Positions 21,076-27,239 of a DNA stretch of 64,000 nt are shown one piece after another. The stretch is from DASZTV01 sp035547515 (GTDB taxonomy: Bacteria > Actinomycetota > Actinomycetes > JAFAQI01). The notes below the pieces were generated by a model, which searched no databases, had not been told where the DNA came from, and saw only the letters and a list, made by a program, of their open reading frames with translations. Made by a program: the position numbers and the translations under genes. Position 1 is the stretch's first letter. Each line of letters begins with the position of its first letter. The stretch lies in assembly GCA_035547515.1 (NCBI GenBank), contig DASZUS010000026.1, positions 62,001 through 126,000 of the forward strand, given 5' to 3'.

Positions 21076-21297
21076 CTAGCCGGCCGAGCTGCTGCAGGTC
21101 GGCGGGGAGCTGGCGATGCAGTTATTCACGTTGCTGAACTTGTTGTTGAGGTTCTGACCGAGCAGGTAGACGATGCCGGCGATGGCGGCCGCAATCAGCG
21201 CGACCATGAGGCCGTACTCGACGGCGGTCGCCCCGCGGTCGTCGGTGCTGCTGAACGCGCTACGAACCCGCGCGATCGCTGCGTACATGTAGTGCAT
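21076..21297 (-). CDS. flp: Flp-type major pilin
   Basis: 73 aa from ATG 21297, with AAGGGAA about six bases upstream; a longer frame to 21375 lacks support. Class III signal peptide: leader MHYMYAAIARVRSAFSSTDD, then the cleavage motif RG/ATAVEYGLMVALIAA with Glu at +5 and Tyr at +6, a hydrophobic helix and a short tail with two Cys. Major subunit of the Tad pilus (adhesion, surface contact). First gene of the operon that ends at 12999. No prepilin peptidase (TadV) gene is in the window. Confidence 0.93.
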   Translation of the reverse strand: MHYMYAAIARVRSAFSSTDDRGATAVEYGLMVALIAAAIAGIVYLLGQNLNNKFSNVNNCIASSPPTCSSSAG

Positions 21298-21650
21298 GGG
21301 ACTTCCCTTCGCGTGAGTCGACTCCGTGGATCCGGCGTCTCTCAAAGGATCGACAAGGGCAGTGCCTGTGCACATGACGAGTCGGGATGGTTTGCCGTGG
21401 TCCCTTTTGACTAGTCAGCAGTCCGATTCGCGAGGGTTGTCCCGTGACGTGTCCGGACATGACCCGCTCGCCTGAAATGCCCGATCGCAGCGGCAATGAC
21501 GTGACAAGGACGTGTGATCGGAGCAGCGGCGCTTAGTCACAAATGACTACGCCGGATGGCAGCGCGGATCGCCCGCTCTCGGCAGCTCGAGACCTCGTGC
21601 AAGGATGGATTCACCCGCAAATCGCGGCGTCACCATCGGATCGAGGGACT
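21298..21650. promoter_or_regulatory. Divergent control region between flp and cyclophilin genes
   Basis: 353 nt between two divergent transcripts. It must hold the promoter of the 8-kb tad operon (minus) and of the cyclophilin-rhomboid pair (plus). A 10-bp perfect palindrome TGTCCGGACA lies at 21450-21459, a candidate operator. I could not assign -35/-10 elements. An ATG at 21543 opens a frame into the cyclophilin gene but has no SD. Confidence 0.4.
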
Positions 21651-22181
21651 GTGGCCGAGGACATCTACGTAACGATTTCGACCACACTCGGTGACGTCCG
21701 AGCTCAGCTTTTTCCCAACCACGCGCCGAAGACAGTCGCGAACTTCGTCGAGCTCGCCGAGGGCACGCGCGAATGGGTGGACCCGAGCAGCGGTGAGCGG
21801 GCGAAGAAGCCGCTCTACGACGGCACCATCTTCCACCGCGTGATCAGCGGCTTCATGATCCAGGGCGGTGACCCGCTGGGCACCGGGACCGGCGGCCCGG
21901 GCTACCGCTTCAACGACGAGATCCACCCGGAGCTCGCGTTCACCCGGCCGTACCTCCTCGCAATGGCCAACGCAGGCCCGGGCACGAACGGCTCGCAGTT
22001 CTTCATCACGGTCGACGCGACCGGGTGGCTCACCGGCAAGCACACGATCTTCGGCGAGGTGGCCGACCAGGCCAGCCGGGACGTGGTCGACAAGATCGCG
22101 GCGACCCCGACCGGCGCTATGGACCGCCCGACGACGGACGTCGTGATCGAGAAGGTGACCGTCGAGCGGGTGGCCAGCTGA
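21651..22181 (+). CDS. Cyclophilin-type peptidyl-prolyl cis-trans isomerase
   Basis: 176 aa from GTG 21651 (SD GAGGG just upstream, close spacing); the frame is open from ATG 21543. Cytoplasmic cyclophilin: HAPKTVANFVELAEG, YDGTIFHRVISGFMIQGGDP (catalytic Arg in FHRV), LAMANAGPGTNGSQFFIT and LTGKHTIFGEV (substrate-pocket His). Catalyses proline isomerisation in protein folding. No signal peptide in the chosen form. The stop overlaps the rhomboid start. Confidence 0.93.
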   Translation: MAEDIYVTISTTLGDVRAQLFPNHAPKTVANFVELAEGTREWVDPSSGERAKKPLYDGTIFHRVISGFMIQGGDPLGTGTGGPGYRFNDEIHPELAFTRPYLLAMANAGPGTNGSQFFITVDATGWLTGKHTIFGEVADQASRDVVDKIAATPTGAMDRPTTDVVIEKVTVERVAS

Positions 22182-23119
22182 GCGACCCCAGCCAGGCGGC
22201 GCCACCGTTCGCCAACTGCTACCGGCACCCGCAGGAGGTAACGGCGATCCGGTGCACCCGGTGCGATCGGCCGATCTGCACCGACTGCATGGTCCCGGCG
22301 TCGGTGGGATTCCACTGTCCTGAGTGCGTCGCTCGCGGCAACCGGACGACGCGGGCGGCCCGCACGGTCTACGGCGGCCGGGTCTACGCGGGCTCGCGGC
22401 CCGCGCTGATCACCAGGATCCTCATCGCGCTGAACGTGGCGGTGTTCGTCGCCACCACCGCCAGCGGTGCCAACCCGATCACCGGTAGCACCGGGAGCTC
22501 GACGATCTACGACCGGTTTGCGCTGGTGCCTTACCAGGTCGCGCACGGCCAGTGGTACCGCCTGATCACGGCGGCGTTCCTGCACTACGGGATCTTGCAC
22601 ATCGGCTTCAACATGTTCGCGCTGTGGATGGTGGGGCCGCAGCTCGAGGCGGTGCTCGGCAGGCTGCGGTTCACCGCGCTGTACATGCTGGCGGGCATCG
22701 GCGGCAGCATCCTGTCGGTCGCGTTCGGGCCGATCAACGAGCAGGCGGCCGGCGCTTCCGGCGCGATCTTCGGGCTGTTCGCGGCGCTCTACATCGTGGC
22801 TCGCCACCTCAACCTGCAGACCGGCGGGATCGCCGCCACGATCGTGTTCAACCTGGTCTTCACGTTCTCGGTGTCCAACATCGACTGGCGCGGTCATGTC
22901 GGCGGGCTGGTCATCGGTGCGGTGGTCGCCGCGGTCTACGCGTATGCGCCGAAGGGCCCCGCCCGAGATCGGTTCCAGGCCGCGGGCGTCGCTGCGGTTG
23001 CCGTCGTACTCGCCGTCGTGGGCTTCGTGGCGGCGCATCACACCTACAGCAAGTGCCCGACCATCGTGAACTTGGGCGGCTTCCAGGCCTGCGTCTCCCG
23101 CCAGCCGCCTGTGGTCTGA
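22178..23119 (+). CDS. Rhomboid-family intramembrane serine protease with N-terminal zinc-binding motif
   Basis: 313 aa if it starts at CTG 22178. N-terminal Cys/His motif CYRHP...CTRCDRPICTDC and CPECVARG (zinc ribbon), then six TM segments. Catalytic Ser in AAGASGAIFG and His in WRGHVGGLVIG, so it should be active. Start choice: no ATG/GTG/TTG exists in frame between 22025 (well inside the cyclophilin gene) and the zinc motif, while CTG 22178 overlaps the cyclophilin TGA as CTGA, mirroring the ATGA/GTGA couplings elsewhere. Cleaves TM helices of unknown substrates. Confidence 0.88.
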   Translation: MSDPSQAAPPFANCYRHPQEVTAIRCTRCDRPICTDCMVPASVGFHCPECVARGNRTTRAARTVYGGRVYAGSRPALITRILIALNVAVFVATTASGANPITGSTGSSTIYDRFALVPYQVAHGQWYRLITAAFLHYGILHIGFNMFALWMVGPQLEAVLGRLRFTALYMLAGIGGSILSVAFGPINEQAAGASGAIFGLFAALYIVARHLNLQTGGIAATIVFNLVFTFSVSNIDWRGHVGGLVIGAVVAAVYAYAPKGPARDRFQAAGVAAVAVVLAVVGFVAAHHTYSKCPTIVNLGGFQACVSRQPPVV

Positions 23120-23237
23120 GTCTGGCCACCGCCGGCGTCGGGAACATCACAGAACGCCGTTCGGTTGAAAGTCTTAGGATCACCGCAGGAGCCGGGACTA
23201 GCCCGGACTCAACCGGCATCCCGCCAGGAGGCGCAGC

Positions 23238-24380
23238 ATGCGTGACGCGGTCATCGTCGAGGCAGTCCGGACCCCGGTGGGTCGGCGCAACGGCGCGTAC
23301 AAGGACGTACACCCGGTCGACCTGTCGGCCCACATTCTCGAGTCGCTCCAGGAGCGCACCGGCATCGATCCGGCCGTCATCGACGACGTGATCTGGGGCT
23401 GTGTCAGCCAGGTCGGCGAGCAGACCATGAACGTCGGCCGCAACGCGGTGCTCGCCGCGGGTTGGCCGGAGTCGGTCCCCGGCACGACGGTCGACCGCCA
23501 GTGCGGTTCGAGCCAGCAGGCCGTGCACTTCGCCGCGGCGGGAGTCCTCTCCGGCCAGTACGACGTCGCCGTCGCGGGCGGCGTCGAGGTCATGACCCGA
23601 GTCCCCATGGGCTCCTCCGTCGGCGCGGACGTCGGCTTCCCGATGGGACCGAAGTTCTTCGCCCGCTACGAGGGCCAGCAGATCAACCAGGGCCTCGGCG
23701 CCGAGATGATCGCCGAGCGTTGGGGCTTCTCCCGTCAGCAGGTCGACGAGTTCTCGGTCGGGTCGCACGAGAAGGCCGCGGCCGCCGTCGCCTCCGGCGC
23801 CTTCGCCAAGCAATACGCCGTGGTGCCCGGCACCGGCCTGGAGTCTGACGAGGGCATCCGCCCCGAGAGCACCGTCGAGAAGCTCGCGGGTCTCAAGACC
23901 GCCTTCCGCGAGGACGGCGTCATCACCGCAGGCAACTCCTCGCAGATCTCCGACGGCTCCGGCGCGCTGCTCATCACCACCAGCGAGAAGGCAGCAGAGC
24001 TGGGTCTCAAGCCGCTGGTCCGCCTCCACACGTTCGCGCTCGCCGGAGACGACCCGGTGATCATGCTCACCGCACCGATCCCGGCCACGGCCAAGGCGCT
24101 GCAGCGCTCGGGCCTGAAGATCGACGACATCGGGGCGTTCGAGATCAACGAGGCGTTCGCACCGGTGCCGATGGCATGGCTCAAGGAGACCGGCGCCAAC
24201 GAGAAGTCGCTGAACCCGCTCGGCGGCGCGATCGCGATCGGCCACCCGCTCGGCGGCTCGGGCGCGATCCTGATGACCCGCCTGGTCCACCACATGGTCG
24301 ACAACGGCATCAAGTACGGCCTGCAGTCGATGTGTGAGGGTGGCGGCATGGCCAACGCCACGATCCTCGAGCTGCTCTAG
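23238..24380 (+). CDS. Thiolase (acetyl-CoA C-acyltransferase)
   Basis: 380 aa. ATG follows the strong SD CAGGAGG at 23226-23232. Degradative/biosynthetic thiolase: nucleophilic Cys89 in TTVDRQCGSSQQA, NEAFAPVP (His normally here is absent; the motif retains Asn-Glu), GHPLGGSGA with the base His, and C-terminal CEGGGMANA with the second Cys. Carries out thiolytic cleavage of 3-ketoacyl-CoA or condensation of acyl-CoAs; chain length is unknown. It stands alone, without a hydroxyacyl-CoA dehydrogenase partner, so the pathway cannot be set. Confidence 0.92.
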   Translation: MRDAVIVEAVRTPVGRRNGAYKDVHPVDLSAHILESLQERTGIDPAVIDDVIWGCVSQVGEQTMNVGRNAVLAAGWPESVPGTTVDRQCGSSQQAVHFAAAGVLSGQYDVAVAGGVEVMTRVPMGSSVGADVGFPMGPKFFARYEGQQINQGLGAEMIAERWGFSRQQVDEFSVGSHEKAAAAVASGAFAKQYAVVPGTGLESDEGIRPESTVEKLAGLKTAFREDGVITAGNSSQISDGSGALLITTSEKAAELGLKPLVRLHTFALAGDDPVIMLTAPIPATAKALQRSGLKIDDIGAFEINEAFAPVPMAWLKETGANEKSLNPLGGAIAIGHPLGGSGAILMTRLVHHMVDNGIKYGLQSMCEGGGMANATILELL

Positions 24381-24541
24381 GTACTTCTCGGTACTTCCGT
24401 CGACGCGGCGGGCGACGCCCCTTCGCGGCTGTGGACGACTCGCGCGCTTCGCGCTGGCTCGCGTCCAACGCCGCTCCGGGACCTCGCCCGCCGCTTCGCT
24501 TTGGGGCTCGTCCCCAGCTGCTGCGGTCTTTCTGTTGCGAT

Positions 24542-24784
24542 TTAGGAGTCGCTGATTTCTTCTGCTTTTTTGCGGAGCTGTTTGAAGTCTTTGCCTGTGG
24601 TGTCTGCTACCAGGGAGTCGGTGGCGGAGAAGCCCCAGCCTTCGTACTTGACGGCGACTCGGGCGATCCGGTGCTTCGCCGTACCGCCGCACGCGGGGCA
24701 GGGTCGGTCGGCGGTCTCACCGAGGTCGAGCAGCTCCTCGTGCTCGGCGCCGCAGTCGGCGCACCGGAATAGGTAGACAGGCAT
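24542..24784 (-). CDS. FmdB-like zinc ribbon regulatory protein
   Basis: 80 aa. Starts MPVYLFRCADCGAEHEELLD and has a second CPACGGTAKH, the CxxC...CxxC zinc ribbon of the FmdB family. The tail KDFKQLRKKAEEISDS is helical and charged. Role unknown; some relatives regulate formamidase/amidase genes. It is the only gene in the spacer between the thiolase and crgA; the 160 nt on its downstream side (24381-24541) hold a GCGCTTCGCGC-type palindrome-rich sequence. Confidence 0.85.
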   Translation of the reverse strand: MPVYLFRCADCGAEHEELLDLGETADRPCPACGGTAKHRIARVAVKYEGWGFSATDSLVADTTGKDFKQLRKKAEEISDS

Positions 24785-24902
24785 GAACTACCGCGAGACT
24801 GGGCAAATGTCCGCTATCCACACTGTGGATGAGGGCTGTGGGTGAATCACAGCGGTGTGACTACGTCCGTGTCGCGCGTCTGCGGTGGTCTGCGGCGGCT
24901 TG

Positions 24903-25151
24903 CTAACGCCACTGGGTGGACACGCCGAACCCGGCGATGATGAAGCCGAAGCCGATCAGCAGGTTCCAGTTCGAGATCGCCTTGATCGGCAGGTCGCTGC
25001 CCGAGACGTAGAAGATGACCAGCCAGATGATGCCGATCAGGAACAACCCGAGCATCGTCGCGCCGACCCATGGGGGACTGACCCGCTTCTTTGCGGAGCG
25101 GGTGGGCGGCGGGGTGTAGACCGCCTTCGCGCGGACCTTCGACTTGGGCAC
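24903..25151 (-). CDS. crgA: Cell division protein CrgA
   Basis: 82 aa, GTG start. Basic N terminus (MPKSKVRAKAVYTPPP), two TM segments (WVGATMLGLFLIGIIWLVIFYV and WNLLIGFGFIIAGFGVS) separated by SGSDLPIKAISN. CrgA is an actinobacterial divisome membrane protein that contacts FtsZ/FtsI and modulates septation. Divergent from sortase E, 61 nt apart, as is typical. Confidence 0.95.
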   Translation of the reverse strand: MPKSKVRAKAVYTPPPTRSAKKRVSPPWVGATMLGLFLIGIIWLVIFYVSGSDLPIKAISNWNLLIGFGFIIAGFGVSTQWR

Positions 25152-25212
25152 GGACCCTCCTGGCTCGCTCGAGATGGCTTCCCGGGGCTGGTTGTCCGTC
25201 TAGCGTAGTGGC

Positions 25213-25911
25213 GTGGGCTACTGGCGCACGCTGGTACGCGGCGTCGGCCAGCTGTTCATCACCGCCGGCCTGGTCATCCTGCTCTTCGTGGTCTACGAGC
25301 TGTGGTGGACCGGCTTCACCACCAAGCGCGACCAGCATCGGCTGATGTCCACCCTGCAGCACCAGTGGGAGCAGGGGATCTCGATCTCCAACCCGCCGTT
25401 CGGCACCGGCATCGCCATCCTGCGCATCCCGCGGTTCGGCCCGAACTACTCCTTCGTCATCGTCCAAGGGGTGTCGACGGCGGACCTGATCAAAGGGCCG
25501 GGCCACTACCCCGACACCGCCATGCCGGGCCAGGTGGGCAACTTCACGGTGGCCGGGCACCGGACGACGTACCTGCATCCCTTCTACAACATCAACGAGC
25601 TGCGCGTGGGCGACCCGATCGTCATCGAGACCCGCACCCGGTGGCTGACCTATACGGTCGAGAACATCCCCGGTACGACGGCGCGCTACCAGGAGATCGT
25701 CTCGCCCGACGACATCTCGGTGTCCTACCCGGTCCCCGATCAGCCGGACCCGTCAGTCGTGCCGACGGAGAAGGTCCTGACCTTCACCTCGTGCAATCCG
25801 CGGTACTCCGCCGCGCAACGGATCGTCGTCCACGCGTTGCTGACCGCCTCGCAGCCCCGGTCGGCCGGCCTCCCCCCGGCGCTCACCACCGACAACCAGG
25901 CGGGCGGCTGA
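25213..25911 (+). CDS. srtE: Class E sortase
   Basis: 232 aa, GTG start. N-terminal TM (LFITAGLVILLFVVYELWW, about 13-31) anchors an extracellular catalytic domain. Catalytic His in VAGHRTT, Cys in LTFTSCNPRYS and Arg in SAAQRIVV complete the sortase triad. Class E enzymes in actinobacteria recognise LAxTG-type signals and attach proteins to peptidoglycan. No obvious substrate is nearby. The small membrane gene follows after one base. Confidence 0.92.
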   Translation: MGYWRTLVRGVGQLFITAGLVILLFVVYELWWTGFTTKRDQHRLMSTLQHQWEQGISISNPPFGTGIAILRIPRFGPNYSFVIVQGVSTADLIKGPGHYPDTAMPGQVGNFTVAGHRTTYLHPFYNINELRVGDPIVIETRTRWLTYTVENIPGTTARYQEIVSPDDISVSYPVPDQPDPSVVPTEKVLTFTSCNPRYSAAQRIVVHALLTASQPRSAGLPPALTTDNQAGG

Positions 25912-25912
25912 G

Positions 25913-26116
25913 ATGTACGCGTGGATCTGGCGGAAGCTGCCCGGAGGACTCGCCGGCAAGCTGCTCGGCGTCGCGGTCCTGGTCGCGGCGGTCGTCGTGC
26001 TGCTGTTTCTCGTCGTCTTCCCGTGGGCCAGCCCGAAGCTCCCGTTCAACCACGTGACGGTCGACAGCACCACAAGGCCCCAGCCGACCTCGACGGCTCC
26101 CGCCGTACCGAACTGA
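25913..26116 (+). CDS. Small single-pass membrane protein
   Basis: 67 aa. Amphipathic start MYAWIWRKLPGGLAGKLLG, one TM segment (VAVLVAAVVVLLFLVVF, about 20-36) and a Pro/Thr-rich outer tail. ATG 25913 is one base after the sortase stop, so they are coupled. Similar tiny proteins sit between sortase E and pabA/trpG in other actinobacteria; no function is known to me. Confidence 0.8.
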   Translation: MYAWIWRKLPGGLAGKLLGVAVLVAAVVVLLFLVVFPWASPKLPFNHVTVDSTTRPQPTSTAPAVPN

Positions 26117-26166
26117 GCGGATGGCACATGCGTACTGCTATCGCGATATCGATGTGCCATGCGCTC
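26115..26166 (+). terminator. Palindrome after the sortase operon
   Basis: GAGCGGATGGCACAT (26115-26129) pairs with ATGTGCCATGCGCTC (26152-26166), 14 of 15 positions, loop 22 nt. It overlaps the stop of the small membrane gene. Likely terminator; it shares GCGGATGGCACAT with the complement of the 9381-9430 palindrome. Confidence 0.55.
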
Positions 26167-26190
26167 TAGGCGGATGAGAGGCTCCCGGCT

Positions 26191-26832
26191 GTGACGCGCG
26201 TCCTGGTCGTCGACAACTACGACAGCTTCGTGTTCAACCTGGTGCAGTACCTGCAGCAGCTCGGCGCCGAGGTCGAGGTACGCCGCAACGACGCGATCGC
26301 TGTCGGCGACGCGCTGTTCGGCGAGGTCCACGGGGTGCTGCTCTCGCCTGGCCCGGGACGCCCCGAAGACGCCGGATGCTGCATCGACGTCATCAAGAGC
26401 TACGGCGCGACGACGCCGATCTTCGGCGTCTGTCTGGGCCACCAGGCGATCGGCGTCGCCTACGGCGGAACGGTCGAACGCGCGCCGGAGCTGCTGCACG
26501 GCAAGACCAGCGAGGTCAGGCATGGCGGCGCGGGGGTGTTCGCCGGCGTGCCCGATCCTTGCGTCGCCACCCGCTACCACTCGCTCACCGTGCTCGAGGA
26601 CGACCTGCCCGCAGAGCTCGAGGTCACCGCCCGTACCGGCCGCATCGTGATGGGGCTGCGGCATCGCGAGCACCCGGTCGAAGGGGTCCAGTTCCACCCC
26701 GAGTCGGTGCTCACCCAAGGCGGCCACCGGATGCTCGCCAACTGGCTGGCCGTCTGCGGCGACTCCTCGGCGGGTGCGCGGGTGGACGAGCTCGCCGAGC
26801 GGCTCGAGAGGCAGCGGGCGTCAGTGGCTTAG
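26191..26832 (+). CDS. pabA: Glutamine amidotransferase of anthranilate/aminodeoxychorismate synthase
   Basis: 213 aa, GTG start. Class I GATase that supplies ammonia to TrpE or PabB. Seen: VVDNYDSFVFNLVQYL, LSPGPGRPEDAG, nucleophile Cys in GVCLGHQAIG, the TRYHSL motif, and the His-Glu pair in VEGVQFHPESVL. A short C-terminal extension (about 20 residues) is added. TrpG and PabA cannot be told apart from sequence alone; no chorismate-using partner is adjacent, and this position near crgA/pknB is the one usually called pabA/trpG in actinobacteria. Confidence 0.9.
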   Translation: MTRVLVVDNYDSFVFNLVQYLQQLGAEVEVRRNDAIAVGDALFGEVHGVLLSPGPGRPEDAGCCIDVIKSYGATTPIFGVCLGHQAIGVAYGGTVERAPELLHGKTSEVRHGGAGVFAGVPDPCVATRYHSLTVLEDDLPAELEVTARTGRIVMGLRHREHPVEGVQFHPESVLTQGGHRMLANWLAVCGDSSAGARVDELAERLERQRASVA

Positions 26833-26975
26833 AGCCGCGCCGGCTCCGCGCCCCGCCACCTAAGACATCGGGGCTGTCGCGCGGTCCGAAAGATAGGTAT
26901 TCCTTCCGATGTGCTGAGCCTCCTCAGCGGCGGATCGTGGCTTCACCACACCGCAGCGAGAGGAGGTGACCGCAG

Positions 26976-27215
26976 ATGATGGGCTCGGTGCCACCGGCGT
27001 TCATGCAAGCCGAGGTGGACTTCCGGATCCAGCACATCAAGGACGCGTTCCCCAGCGAGGATCGCCGGGAACGCGTGACCCGGCGCAGTGAACCGCGCCG
27101 GTCCCGCCTCGCCGCGCTTCTGAGCTGGGGTCGTCGGCCCAACCCGGCGACCCCGTCGTCGCCAACCGGCGCCACCGGCGTCGTACGCGCGGGTCACGTG
27201 CTCGGCCGGAGCTGA
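26976..27215 (+). CDS. Small Arg-rich hypothetical protein
   Basis: 79 aa. ATG 26976 is preceded by a near-perfect SD (GAGAGGAGGTGA, 26959-26970), so this is a real gene despite its size. Sequence: MMGSVPPAFMQAEVDFRIQH, KDAFPSEDRRER, then an Arg/Pro-rich tail without TM segment. I do not recognise it. It lies 24 nt before the LuxR-type regulator on the same strand and could be co-transcribed; a small peptide partner for the regulator is possible but unproven. Confidence 0.65.
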   Translation: MMGSVPPAFMQAEVDFRIQHIKDAFPSEDRRERVTRRSEPRRSRLAALLSWGRRPNPATPSSPTGATGVVRAGHVLGRS

Positions 27216-27239
27216 GGCGCGTCCCGCAGAAGGAAATAG

